Origin: Algoriphagus winogradskyi | GTDB taxonomy: Bacteria; Bacteroidota; Bacteroidia; Cytophagales; Cyclobacteriaceae | DNA length: 64,000 nucleotides | Reading direction: 5' to 3' | NCBI RefSeq assembly: GCF_900182815.1 | Contig: NZ_FXUA01000006.1 | Span: 124,001 to 188,000, forward strand | Part shown: positions 50,747 through 59,333 of the stretch, in pieces | Layout of the letters: every line of letters starts with the position of its first letter | Numbering within the stretch: the stretch's first letter is position 1 | Position numbers and translations under genes: made by a program | The notes under the pieces: generated by a model | The model's input: the letters and a program-made list of their open reading frames with translations, nothing else | The model's database searches: none | Told to the model about the DNA's origin: nothing

Positions 50747-51580
50747 CTATTCTTTAGTCGTTTCAATCACTCCCCGAAAATACCCTATGGATTCGGCAAT
50801 CCCCATAAATGGATTGTTCTGATTCCTCTCATGCTCCAGACTGCATACGCCTGTGTAACCAACTTTTCTGATCATTCTTACCATTGCAGGAAAGTCGATG
50901 ACCCCACGTCCTACTTCGAGTGAATATCCATCTTTGGTAGGGGCTGTTACATCTTTAATGTGCATATCGAATACGCGGGTGTGGTATTTTTCCATATCGG
51001 CTACTGGGTCCTTTCCATTTCTTGTGTCGTGGCCAATGTCCAGACACATGCCAATTCTAGGATCTAGATCTTTGGTGTGGTTCCAAACATCGTCGGCATC
51101 CTGATAGATTTTAATATCCGGCCCGTGCAAATGAATGGCGAATTTGAAATCATACTCCTTCACCTTTTTATCAACGTAAGGAAGCAGCTCCACATTGGGA
51201 ACGCCCACGATCAGTTTTACCCCAACTCTTTTTGCATAGTCAAAGGCCTTATCGATTTCGGCCTCAGATTTCATGTAGATCGGACCAACAGCATATCCTG
51301 TGATATCATTGGCTTTCAGTTTTTCATGAAAAGCAGCAATTTCATCATCTGTGCTTGTCATTGGCAAATGAAAATCCTTGATGCAGAGATAATGAACATC
51401 CAAGGCTTTCAATGTTTCGAGTGTCTTGTCCAGATCAAACTTCACAAAGGTGTAGCCTGCAATCCCAACTTTGAATGTTTCGCCTGTTTCAGGCGGTAGC
51501 TGTGGTCCAGGCCTACTGTCCTGTGCTTTGCAAACTATCAGGGAGAAGGCGAGTAAAAGGGTTAATAGAGTTGATTTCAT
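50747..51580 (-). CDS. Exported sugar phosphate isomerase/epimerase-like protein (AP endonuclease family 2 fold)
   Basis: The ATG at 51580 (KSTLLTLLLAFSLIVCKAQ signal) is preferred to 51625. 277 residues. The TIM-barrel domain has the metal-binding residues in LCIKDFHLP, KFAIHLHGPD, GMCLDIGHDT, DMHIKDV and GVCSLEHE, all typical of xylose-isomerase-like epimerases. Many exported members in Bacteroidota and Planctomycetes act on unknown sugars. Transcribed alone. Confidence 0.9.
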   Translation of the reverse strand: MKSTLLTLLLAFSLIVCKAQDSRPGPQLPPETGETFKVGIAGYTFVKFDLDKTLETLKALDVHYLCIKDFHLPMTSTDDEIAAFHEKLKANDITGYAVGPIYMKSEAEIDKAFDYAKRVGVKLIVGVPNVELLPYVDKKVKEYDFKFAIHLHGPDIKIYQDADDVWNHTKDLDPRIGMCLDIGHDTRNGKDPVADMEKYHTRVFDMHIKDVTAPTKDGYSLEVGRGVIDFPAMVRMIRKVGYTGVCSLEHERNQNNPFMGIAESIGYFRGVIETTKE

Positions 51581-51765
51581 GTAAATTATTTTAGGAATTA
51601 TTATCAGCCAATTTAGTAAATGCATAGCAAAGAGCGGTCTTGAGTTTTGCCAATACTACGGAATCGTTTGTTTTGGTTAGGGGGAGTGCGAATGGGTGGA
51701 AGGTGAAAAAGGTTGGGAATAACTACAATCTACACTCAGTCCTTTTGGATGAATAGATATGGCCC

Positions 51766-51946
51766 GTCCCACTGGGACTTTGCCAGATGATAGTGCTATC
51801 AATTTTTCCAGAGGTTGAAACCGTCCCGATGGGACTGATAAATGATATTTTGTGGAATTAATGCCTTTTGGCATGACAGATCTTTTAGCCGGCCATTTCC
51901 ATGGCTGGTAAAAAAAATCAAATAGTTGGCAAAATGTCATAGGCAT
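51766..51946. repeat. REP-like array of short palindromes, array 1
   Basis: Five hairpins in about 180 bp: GTCCCACTGGGAC (51766-51778), GTCCCGATGGGAC (51823-51835), ATGCCTTTTGGCAT (51861-51874), GCCATTTCCATGGC within 51888-51909, and ATGTCATAGGCAT (51934-51946). The last two kinds recur in array 2 at 58870-59171. A RAYT tail lies about 50 bases further on. The ORF at 51677-51973 is a translation of this array, not a gene. Confidence 0.7.
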
Positions 51947-51993
51947 GGCCGATATCAAGTCTGCACCATTCAAAAATATCAGTGAGAGAGAAG

Positions 51994-52080
51994 GAACCAG
52001 AAGATTACCTGTATTCCAGTGTTAGGAATCCCGCCACGGCCAGGAACTCTGGATTGAAAGGTTTGATTGAGGTGGACTAT
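51994..52080 (+). pseudogene. C-terminal tail of a REP-associated tyrosine transposase (RAYT), remnant 1
   Basis: In frame the plus strand reads EPEDYLYSSVRNP followed by GLKGLIEVDY, the ending of RAYT (Y1_Tnp, PF01797) proteins. The catalytic HUH and tyrosine regions are absent. A 21-base insert with the start of a CCCGCC palindrome separates the two blocks. It directly follows hairpin array 1. Confidence 0.65.
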
Positions 52081-52121
52081 GGTTCTGTTCAGAACAAAAA
52101 AAATGTACTTAGTTTAAAACA

Positions 52122-52153
52122 ATAACGGTTTGAGTTAATACCCAAACCGTTAT
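52122..52153 (-). terminator. Terminator of the doxX-nmrA unit
   Basis: ATAACGGTTTG (52122-52132) pairs perfectly with CAAACCGTTAT (52143-52153), followed on the minus strand by TTGTTTTAAA. It lies 29 bases past the NmrA gene stop. Confidence 0.75.
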
Positions 52154-52182
52154 AATATTTTATGGTTGACTGTTCGACCTTT

Positions 52183-53052
52183 TTAGGAAGCATACACTTT
52201 GGTCAAAAATTCCTTCGCTGTGATAGGTTTCCTTCCCAGGATTTTTTCTAAATCCGAATTTTCAACTGTGAATTCTCCTTGTTTGATAGCTGCCGAAAAT
52301 CCTGCAAACATCCCTATATATTCTGAGGGAACATTTGCTTTAGTTAAGGTTTCCACATAGACCTCTTGGCTCGGACTGTGGTATGGGATCTCTTTTCCAA
52401 CGACTTCACTTATGATTCCAGCCATTTCCGGAATAGATACATTTTCGCTGTTGCTAAAATTGTAGGTTTTGTTTTCGTGCCCTTCGGTCATTAAAATATT
52501 AGCGGTAGCTTCTGCCATATCCACTCTTAGTGCAAAGGCAGCTTTGGTGTCTCCTGCTGGTAAAAATATACCTGATTCCACTACTTTATCACCAAAAAAC
52601 ATGGGTAGCATATCCATATACAAACTGTTTCTCAAAATTGTATAGTCTAATCCGCTACTTTTTAAACAATTTTCGGTAGCAATATGAGTGGCAGAAACAA
52701 AAGTGATAGGAGATGTTTCAGTTTCGTTTTTACGCTCAAAACTCGTGTATATGATGTGGTTGACACCAGCCTCTTTCGCAGCGTTCACGGCGTTTTGATG
52801 TTGCTTGTCACGGTTTACCATGTCAGAACCTGAAATCAGAAGTAATTTGTCAATACCTTCAAAAGCCTCAACTAATTGTGTGTAATTGTCATAATCACCG
52901 ACTCTGACCGCAATTCCTTTTTCTTTTAAACCGGAAGCCTTTTCTTCATTCCTTACTAATGCAACGATGTTTGAGGAAGAGAAACCTTTTTGAAGTAAGA
53001 AATCGATGGTTGATTTACCGTAATTTCCTGTTGCGCCTGTTATTAAAACCAT
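52183..53052 (-). CDS. NmrA-like NAD(P)-binding SDR protein
   Basis: The ATG at 53052 (MVLITGATGNYGKS) is the natural start; the upstream in-frame start at 53118 would overlap the doxX gene. 289 residues with the glycine-rich GATGNYG motif and an atypical SDR fold (LLLISGSDMVNRDKQHQNAVNAAKEAGV in part). It resembles NAD(P)H:quinone oxidoreductase 2-like or NmrA redox-sensing proteins. It follows doxX on the same strand, and a Crp-type regulator is further upstream, so a redox-responsive unit is plausible. Confidence 0.9.
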   Translation of the reverse strand: MVLITGATGNYGKSTIDFLLQKGFSSSNIVALVRNEEKASGLKEKGIAVRVGDYDNYTQLVEAFEGIDKLLLISGSDMVNRDKQHQNAVNAAKEAGVNHIIYTSFERKNETETSPITFVSATHIATENCLKSSGLDYTILRNSLYMDMLPMFFGDKVVESGIFLPAGDTKAAFALRVDMAEATANILMTEGHENKTYNFSNSENVSIPEMAGIISEVVGKEIPYHSPSQEVYVETLTKANVPSEYIGMFAGFSAAIKQGEFTVENSDLEKILGRKPITAKEFLTKVYAS

Positions 53053-53078
53053 AATGAATTTGTTTTGATTAAACTGTC

Positions 53079-53483
53079 TTATTTGGAAGTGATAGCGGCT
53101 TTCTTCGTTCTGCCCCAAGCTACAAAAACAGCAAGTGCAAGGAAGAATATGTTCATGCCGATAAGTGATGCTTCGCCTCTGGATATATGAAAAATGCTGG
53201 CAGCTATCATTAATACAATGACTCCGTAGGCTGCAAAAACGGTTAGTTTTGGCTGTATTCTTAAAGCCGCCGGTAAAACGATACCTATGCCGCCAAGTAA
53301 ATCAATGATACCCGTGAATTTTAATAACCCAGGATTATCAAGTGCCCAAGGCAACATTTCGGCGGTTTGTTCAATTGGTTGAAATAATTTGGTGAAACCT
53401 GCCCAAATTAAGGTTAGAGAAATTAACCCTTGAGCTACCCATAAAGCAATGGTTAGCCCTTTTGATTTTGCTGTTGTTGTCAT
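53079..53483 (-). CDS. DoxX family membrane protein
   Basis: A 134-residue protein with four transmembrane helices and DoxX-family segments (QGLISLTLIWAGFTKLFQP in part, LKFTGIIDLLGGIGIVLPA). DoxX proteins are implicated in thiol or quinone redox systems, but roles are varied. It ends 26 bases before the NmrA-like start, so the two are probably co-transcribed. Alternative names in databases include DoxX-like and terminal quinol oxidase subunit. Confidence 0.87.
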   Translation of the reverse strand: MTTTAKSKGLTIALWVAQGLISLTLIWAGFTKLFQPIEQTAEMLPWALDNPGLLKFTGIIDLLGGIGIVLPAALRIQPKLTVFAAYGVIVLMIAASIFHISRGEASLIGMNIFFLALAVFVAWGRTKKAAITSK

Positions 53484-53558
53484 TTTTATCTTTTAATTGT
53501 TTTTACACAACAAAGGTGGGTACAATAAAAAAGATAAAAATTAAGGTATCTTAAGAAA

Positions 53559-54077
53559 TCACTTTTGGGCTAATTTTCGCCTGACATCGCTTAAATATTC
53601 GGGCGTCATTCCTAGATAGGAAGCGATTAGTTTAAGTGGAAGTCTTTGAATCAGTGTGGGGTAGGTTTCTATGAAATCCATATACCGCTCTTCGGCGGTG
53701 GCACTTAATAAGTTAATTAAGCGCTTATTGGTTGTAATTAAATTATTGACTAGTTTTTTATTTTGTTCAAGCAAATCACCATGATCCAACTGACTTATAT
53801 CGTTGTAAGTTGAGGAAGTAAGAAATGCCACCTCACTGTCTTCAATCGCATCTATGAATATATTGGATGGCTTTTGGTTCATGAAACTGTCCATATCGGT
53901 CATTATCCAGTCCTCAGAGGCAAAGTGTAGAATGTGTTCTTTTCCTGATTTATCGATTACATAGCTTTTTAAACAACCTTTAATTACCTTATAAACGGAT
54001 CTGCAAGAATCTCCTTTGGACAGGAGAATTGTTCCTTTAGGTATTTTTTTAGTCTGTAAATTGTCAAATAGCTTCAT
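53559..54077 (-). CDS. Crp/Fnr-family regulator
   Basis: A 172-residue protein. The cyclic-nucleotide-binding fold covers residues 5-120 (ILLSKGDSCRSVYKVIKGCLKSY in part), and a HTH covers about 140-172 (LPLKLIASYLGMTPEYLSDVRRKL in part). It is short for a Crp protein but typical of Bacteroidota Crp/Fnr-like regulators without the second wing. It lies 75 bases upstream of doxX on the same strand and probably controls it. Confidence 0.9.
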   Translation of the reverse strand: MKLFDNLQTKKIPKGTILLSKGDSCRSVYKVIKGCLKSYVIDKSGKEHILHFASEDWIMTDMDSFMNQKPSNIFIDAIEDSEVAFLTSSTYNDISQLDHGDLLEQNKKLVNNLITTNKRLINLLSATAEERYMDFIETYPTLIQRLPLKLIASYLGMTPEYLSDVRRKLAQK

Positions 54078-54491
54078 TTATAATGATATGATTTAAAATG
54101 TTGGCTTATGCTTGAAAGCCAATTTTCTTATCACCAAATCCGATTGGCCTATTGCGATTATCCCCATATAGACCAATGACTTTTTGGTTGTTTCGAAAGC
54201 CAAATTAAGAATTTCGACCATGATTATCTTCGGGCTTTGGGTAGTTCCAGAATTATTTTTGTTTTTAATCCCAGGAATTCCGGGTCCCAATTACTAGGAT
54301 TTTATTTATCGTCCAATTTCTGGATTGAAGATTTGTGTTGCAATGACACATGAAAAAGCTGAAAGACCAGAGTCGTGATCCTGATAAGGTTTCTTTTCCA
54401 GGTAGGAATATTTATTGATGTTATTACTGCATAATGATTTGGGCGGAGGTACAAACTATACTCAGACCAGTGCTAAAAAGTGGATTGTTAA
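54078..54491. other. Gene-free gap with degenerate repeat words
   Basis: No convincing gene. The 65-codon minus ORF at 54093-54290 has no recognisable features. GGTACAAACTATACTCAGACCAGTGC near 54446-54471 (outline) is a degenerate form of the family F word CAAACTACACCCAGTGC. Confidence 0.5.
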
Positions 54492-54845
54492 TCAATTTTC
54501 AATGTTTTGAAATTTCAGCAAAATATGTTTTTTTGAGTTAACAGTTAAAGTGTCCGAGCCGGAGTTTTTTTGAAGTTCATCTCCTATAATAAAGTTCCCT
54601 TGGAGTTCATCTCCCATAGCTGGAGCCGAAATTATTTGGTTCGTCAAAACGATTAAATAGTCTCCGTGATTATATAAACTGAAAAGGACTCTTCCTTTGA
54701 TTTCCGTATCGCGTTGGAGTTGAGTTCCGGTTATAAACAGGACCATGATAAGAATGAAGATCCCTACAAAAGTAATCATGATGACTCTACTTCCGCGCCT
54801 TTTAATCTTCTCCTTCCTTTCTTCAGTTTCTTGATTTAGATACAT
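54492..54845 (-). CDS. Small membrane-anchored protein of unknown function
   Basis: A 117-residue protein with a charged N-terminus (EERKEKIKRRGSR), one transmembrane helix (VIMITFVGIFILIMVLFIT, about 22-40) and a beta-rich extracytoplasmic part (KGRVLFSLYNHGDYLIVLTNQII, in part). No family is recognised. It stands alone between two repeat-bearing gaps. Confidence 0.6.
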   Translation of the reverse strand: MYLNQETEERKEKIKRRGSRVIMITFVGIFILIMVLFITGTQLQRDTEIKGRVLFSLYNHGDYLIVLTNQIISAPAMGDELQGNFIIGDELQKNSGSDTLTVNSKKHILLKFQNIEN

Positions 54846-54935
54846 TCTACTCGAAAAGATTAGATAGTGATATTAATTAAGGAGAGCTTGCAATTTCTCC
54901 CAAATATAAAGATCAATTGCAAATTGATAAGGATA

Positions 54936-55130
54936 GGAAGGCGTAGTTACAAACTACCTTTAGATAAAGATCGGACTACACCCAGACGTGCGATTATTGG
55001 TAGTGCTGTTAAACCAATTAAAAATTGGTAAAGATATTTGGGTAGGACAAGGCGTTAAAAAATCATTGTGTGAATGATTTTAGCCTTGGGCCGGTTTGCA
55101 GGGCGGGCAAACTACACCCAGTGCCATGGG
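54936..55130 (+). repeat. Family F element, long copy 1
   Basis: Starts with AAGGCGTAGTTACAAACTACC and ACTACACCCAGACG. It then contains the about 95-bp unit ATTTGGGTAGGACAAGGCGT..TTTTAGCC..GGG.GGCAAACTACACCCAGTGCCA that recurs at 62048-62140 in the same orientation. The hairpin AAAATCATT (55059-55067) / AATGATTTT (55073-55081) has a compensatory change in the other copy. Confidence 0.7.
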
Positions 55131-55188
55131 GGATTTTGCTCAATTCTATTAAGATGACTTCTCTGAATTAATAATCATATGTTTAGCT

Positions 55189-55767
55189 TTATAATCCCTT
55201 TTCTCCGAGCTTTTCGACTTTCCTCAGCCATTTTACTCTGAACTCTTCTTTGGAAAGTCGTATGGGGCCGATGGCTGTTGTGTGTACCTTTTTTACCCCG
55301 ATGTAATTCAGTGTCACCTTTTTGATTGCATTATGACTTGGGCTGCTATAGACCAATTTGTAATACCAATCGGGCTGATCTAAGGTGCAAATTATTCTTG
55401 CAGTTTTGCCTGTAAAATGCTTATCCCACCATAAGGAATTTTCTCGTTTGCTAAATGCAAATCCGGGAAGTAATACTCTGTCCAAAAAACCTTTCATCAT
55501 TGCAGGTACAGAGCCCCACCAAACCGGATAAATCCAAACGAAGTGCTCAGCCCATTTTAATTTCTCTTGGGCATCCAATAAATCCGGTTCCAGTTCAGTT
55601 CGTTTTCTATAGCCAAATTGTAGGTTTGGGTTGAATTCCAAATCTCTGATATTAATTTCCTTGATTTCAGCATTCAACTTTTCCGTACCTATTTTATAGG
55701 CTTTGGATAATCCATAATTGAAGCTTTCCGCATCCGGATGACCATTTATGATTAGAATCTTTTTCAT
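55189..55767 (-). CDS. NAD(P)H-dependent oxidoreductase (flavodoxin-like, NQO1/MdaB type)
   Basis: A 192-residue flavoprotein. It begins KKILIINGHPDAESFNYGLSKAY (in part), the FMN/FAD phosphate-binding loop, and has WAEHFVWIYPVWWGSVPAMMKGFLDRVLLPGFAF (in part) around the flavin and substrate site. Members reduce quinones or nitro compounds by two electrons. A Crp/Fnr regulator is encoded two genes upstream on the same strand. Confidence 0.92.
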   Translation of the reverse strand: MKKILIINGHPDAESFNYGLSKAYKIGTEKLNAEIKEINIRDLEFNPNLQFGYRKRTELEPDLLDAQEKLKWAEHFVWIYPVWWGSVPAMMKGFLDRVLLPGFAFSKRENSLWWDKHFTGKTARIICTLDQPDWYYKLVYSSPSHNAIKKVTLNYIGVKKVHTTAIGPIRLSKEEFRVKWLRKVEKLGEKGL

Positions 55768-55886
55768 GTGTTTATAAAGTTATTGTTTAAAGCCATGTGG
55801 AATCTAGCAGGGTGAATAATCATCATCCCATGATGAATCGCTTTCTTCATACCTGTCTGCCTCAGGCAGGTTCGATTTCATGGCAA

Positions 55887-56225
55887 TCAGAATATAGGTT
55901 TCAGCTTTTCTTCATAAAAAGTCCCTGTCAAATTCTCTGTTTTGAAAAAATGATAGAGCATGAAACAAGCAGGTACTGTTAAAAAAACGGTACAAACAGC
56001 GAAGGTGAAAATACTGCAAAAAAGCGCTAAGGCTCTAGTAGCGATTTTCCCAATATAAAAGACTAGATCTTCTTGATCTCCCAAAAAATAATGATATACA
56101 GAAATTGCATAGGCATAAAAGCGAAGTGATGTTTCATAGATCAGCCAACCTGGGTAAAACCACTTTCGGATAGGCTCCCACCATTTTCCCCACATTGATG
56201 TAGGTAGTTTGTTGTTTTCTTCCAT
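55887..56225 (-). CDS. Membrane protein of unknown function
   Basis: A 112-residue protein with a tryptophan-rich N-terminus (MWGKWWEPIRKWFYPGWLIYE, in part) and two hydrophobic segments (about 35-60 and 70-95). It lies between the Crp/Fnr gene (56 bases upstream) and the NQO gene on the same strand, so it may share a transcript with them. No family is recognised. A CCTGTCTGCCTCAGGCAGG palindrome lies in the gap after it (55850-55870). Confidence 0.65.
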   Translation of the reverse strand: MEENNKLPTSMWGKWWEPIRKWFYPGWLIYETSLRFYAYAISVYHYFLGDQEDLVFYIGKIATRALALFCSIFTFAVCTVFLTVPACFMLYHFFKTENLTGTFYEEKLKPIF

Positions 56226-56281
56226 TTTTTGATTCTTTTTCCAAAGGTCATTTTAATGGCAGAGCTTTCATTTGATATAGA

Positions 56282-56863
56282 TCAAGTCCTATTTTTTGGG
56301 CTTCTTATTCTGCTCAAGGTCTCAAGTGTGATCCCCAGATAGGAAGCAATATGGGTAAGTGGAATTCTGTTGGTGATATCAGGATGGAGACTTAGCAAAT
56401 GCTTATAGCGTTCTTCTGCCTTGTTGAATTGGATGGTATAAAGCCTTTCGCATAGACCTAGCATGGTCTCGGTCACGACCTTGCTGACAAAGCGCTCAAA
56501 GTCATGATACTTGTGGGAAAGGCGCTCAAAGGTGTCTTTTGAAAATTCGAGAACTATCGAGTCTTCTAAAAATTCAACATAATGAGGGCTGGGTTTTGAG
56601 CTAAAAAAACTTACTATGGAGGCCATAAATTGGTTTTCAAAAGCAAACCAATCAGAAATATCTTTTCCGTCTTTTAAATAGTATGCACGTGCACAGCCTT
56701 CTACAATCAAATAAGCTTTTTCAGAATACTGCCCTTCCCGGACGACTATCTCACCTTTTTTAAATGTGCTGATTTTTGAATTGACAATAAGATCATGCTG
56801 GCATGCTAAGGAAAGTGGCGAATAAAAATCGCCAATTCGAGTGATTGTTTTTTCAAATTCCAT
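56282..56863 (-). CDS. Crp/Fnr-family regulator
   Basis: The ATG at 56863 (MEFEKTITRIGDF) is preferred to 56926. 193 residues with the cyclic nucleotide-binding fold (15-130; IVVREGQYSEKAYLIVEGCARAY in part). The HTH is at the C-terminus (IPLTHIASYLGITLETLSRIR, in part). It resembles the family that drives divergent or downstream oxidoreductase genes in Bacteroidota and probably controls the two genes after it. Confidence 0.9.
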   Translation of the reverse strand: MEFEKTITRIGDFYSPLSLACQHDLIVNSKISTFKKGEIVVREGQYSEKAYLIVEGCARAYYLKDGKDISDWFAFENQFMASIVSFFSSKPSPHYVEFLEDSIVLEFSKDTFERLSHKYHDFERFVSKVVTETMLGLCERLYTIQFNKAEERYKHLLSLHPDITNRIPLTHIASYLGITLETLSRIRSPKNRT

Positions 56864-57022
56864 AGTTGGGTTTGTGACTGGATAAAATTTGAGCTTCAGC
56901 CACTTCCTAAAGTTAATAAAATACAAAAAATTAGTTATTAACTAGGCCTATCATAATGATTCTTCTTCGTTGAGTGAGCGTAAGATATTGGAGTAATTAT
57001 TAAAAAAAGATTATTATTCAAA

Positions 57023-57691
57023 TTACACAATTCCCAGATAAACAGAATCCGATAAATCTTTCTTTTTCGTCCACGGGTTCTCTTGGCTGAAGGCAATCCA
57101 GGCATGCCATTTTGTATGGTCTAACACACTTGAAACCGGTAGAACATGACTTCCTTTATCTCTGGTATTCCCGAGGAACTCCCATTCTGAACCGCTTTGA
57201 ATTCCTTCAGATGAAAGCAGGAAGACAAACACATTATCATAAGGGGTTGCAGCTGCCTGCCAGGAATTATCTGTCCAAGTGAATTTTATTCCTTCAGGAA
57301 CCCGTTCTACTTTAGGATCTTGAGGTCCTAGAAGGCTTCCCCGACTGACTTTCACTAAACTGATATCCAGCATTTTTGATGCAGTAGTGCCTTCGAATTT
57401 GAAGGAGTTTTTCATGGTATAAGAAACTGCCGCATGATACGGTCTGCTAGCTCCATTTTCGAAGTTCTGATAGCCAAAACGTAATACATGTGCGATATTC
57501 TTCAGGAACTTTTGCGTCTGGGTAGTGACCGATTGGGAGTTGCGCTTTCTTTCAGATGTTTTCGCTTTGGTAGTTTTACTTTGTTTACCGGGTTTCCTGC
57601 GGCTATATGTTTTCCCACCCACTTTGTAGAAAACCAATTCTCCCACGCTTCCAGATAGCCCCTCTAGTATGGAGTTAGTGATCCTTGCCAT
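57023..57691 (-). CDS. DUF6266 family protein
   Basis: A 222-residue protein. The N-terminus (ARITNSILEGLSGSVGELVFYKV, in part, then GGKTYSRRKPGKQSKTTKAKTSERKRNSQ) matches DUF6266, a Bacteroidota family of proteins with a lysine/arginine-rich N-terminal region. Function unknown. It is preceded by a long near-perfect palindrome (57781-57825). It is flanked by an unknown minus-strand gene and the Crp regulator. Confidence 0.85.
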   Translation of the reverse strand: MARITNSILEGLSGSVGELVFYKVGGKTYSRRKPGKQSKTTKAKTSERKRNSQSVTTQTQKFLKNIAHVLRFGYQNFENGASRPYHAAVSYTMKNSFKFEGTTASKMLDISLVKVSRGSLLGPQDPKVERVPEGIKFTWTDNSWQAAATPYDNVFVFLLSSEGIQSGSEWEFLGNTRDKGSHVLPVSSVLDHTKWHAWIAFSQENPWTKKKDLSDSVYLGIV

Positions 57692-57780
57692 ATGCTTACT
57701 GTTTGATTTACAGATGAATATAGGTTTTTGTGTGAAATAGCACTAGAAAAATCTTTTAAAAAATTATGTTTTAGCATAGA

Positions 57781-57825
57781 ATAAACAGTGTAAGAGCAAT
57801 ATATTATTGTTCTTATACTGTTTAT
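57781..57825. promoter_or_regulatory. 21-bp-arm palindrome upstream of the DUF6266 gene
   Basis: ATAAACAGTGTAAGAGCAATA (57781-57801) and its partner (57805-57825) are complementary except at two positions, with a 3-nt spacer. Both exceptions would be G-U pairs in a + strand RNA, so the structure may work as RNA on that strand rather than as a protein operator, although an operator is also possible. Confidence 0.6.
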
Positions 57826-57960
57826 AGATTGGTTTACTATTGGTCATGATATGGTTTAATTATTTGAAATGTATCCCTTATTAGGGTTGGATTTGTAAAA
57901 TGTGGATAGGCTTGATACCGGGAAGATGACAGGCAAGGGTGGAGGGTCAATAGTGCTAGT

Positions 57961-58674
57961 TTACCCTGCAGGAAGCTGATCGTTACCATTTTGACTCCGC
58001 ACATAGATCAGATGGCTGGACTCGAGAATAATTGTAAAAATTCTTAAATCTAAATGTGAATTCCAAAGTTGGGTTTTATCAACTTTTAAATTAGCTGAGA
58101 CACATTTACCCCAGGTTCTAAAGGTATCCAGAAGCTCTTGGATCGGGGTGTCAAAAAAAATGGCTTGCAAATTTAGGCAGGGATCTTTGCAGTCTTGTGG
58201 GTCATGAGAATTTAGGAGATAAGGGAAGATAGTTTCAAGGTTCCTGCCTTTGTTAAGCACTTTTTTTGGGACCATGTTTTCTTTGGATATCTTTTCAACC
58301 TTCCAGCATATTTTTGATTCATTTCGGATAAGATAAGCTGCCTCCAAAAGGCGTGAAAATTGGATAATGAAATAGATACTTTGTTCTTTTACGTTCCACG
58401 ACAGGGGTGGGATATCATAGGCAACTTTTAAAGCCATATCTTCTATTGCGATTTTAGCCTTAGGTAATGGATACTCCGTCTCAAAGAACTGAGAGAATAC
58501 CTGAATTGGGTTTTGTTCTTCTTCCTTAGATAGGTGCTGTGGAATAAACAACTGCACTGTAGTATAAGTGTTGACCTCAGAAGCAATGATAGTTCTGCTT
58601 CCATTGCCGATGTTGTAATTGGTGACATAGTTCATAGAGATTGACTTTTGGATTAGACATGCATCCAAATTCAT
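57961..58674 (-). CDS. Protein of unknown function
   Basis: About 237 residues from the ATG at 58674; a GTG at 58683 and an ATG at 58635 are alternatives. No signal peptide or transmembrane segment. The sequence is of mixed fold with a conserved-looking region DPCLNLQAIFFDTPIQELLDTF (in part) and a C-terminal strand-rich part (LWNSHLDLRIFTIILESSHLIYV). I do not recognise a family. It is located between the DUF6266 gene and hairpin array 2. Confidence 0.6.
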   Translation of the reverse strand: MNLDACLIQKSISMNYVTNYNIGNGSRTIIASEVNTYTTVQLFIPQHLSKEEEQNPIQVFSQFFETEYPLPKAKIAIEDMALKVAYDIPPLSWNVKEQSIYFIIQFSRLLEAAYLIRNESKICWKVEKISKENMVPKKVLNKGRNLETIFPYLLNSHDPQDCKDPCLNLQAIFFDTPIQELLDTFRTWGKCVSANLKVDKTQLWNSHLDLRIFTIILESSHLIYVRSQNGNDQLPAG

Positions 58675-58869
58675 AGGATTCACCGGGGTGAACTATTCCA
58701 TGAAGGAATATCCCATTCTGGAAAAGGAATAGTTTATTCAGGTGGGTTGTCTCTCATGATTCATGGTATTAGGAGTATTTCGTATGGGTAGAAAATTAAA
58801 ACTCAGAAAGGGGAGACTACGATAGTGTAATTGTGAAATCAGTTCCTTTCCGATTCCGTTCTAGCATCA

Positions 58870-59171
58870 ATGCCGTAGGCATGACCGATCCTGTAGCCAG
58901 CCATTTCAATGGCTGGTAAAATGATAAACCCATGATTTATGAAATGCCATAGGCATGGCCGATATTAAAAAATACACCACAAACCATAAATCATTCGTCC
59001 TACAACCTTGTCAGCTAAACACTTTGGGTAGATCTCATGAAATGAGCTCAGAGCTGGATAGCAGGACAGCTGCGCAGTTCGACCACCTTCGGGGTCATGG
59101 GGTATCATACATTTGCCCTCATAGCCACGGGTTTCACCCGTGGTTATTCATGGTTCGATCCCGTTGGGATC
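58870..59171. repeat. REP-like array of short palindromes, array 2
   Basis: Hairpins ATGCCGTAGGCAT (58870-58882), CCAGCCATTTCAATGGCTGG (58897-58916), ATGCCATAGGCAT (58944-58956), CCACGGGTTTCACCCGTGG (59125-59143) and GATCCCGTTGGGATC (59157-59171), with a GACC..GGGTC pair near 59080. The first three kinds match array 1 in order and orientation. It fills the 650-base gap before the XRE gene. Confidence 0.75.
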
Positions 59172-59333
59172 ATGATATGATGAATGTCAATTCTTTATTA
59201 CATTTCCCGACACCTTTTGTCTCGTTTTATCAGGCTATACCTCCATTTCCTTGCTGATCTCATCACTAAGGAATAAATTAGTCTAAACACTTTGGGGAGA
59301 TTTTCTTAATTTCCCTTTCTAATACTTCAGACT

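Noticed and set aside
51677-51973. 98-codon minus-strand ORF
   Set aside because: It is the translation of hairpin array 1 (palindromes throughout) and has no protein features.
54093-54290. 65-codon minus-strand ORF upstream of the Crp gene
   Set aside because: No signal, domain or conserved-looking pattern; the gap contains repeat words.
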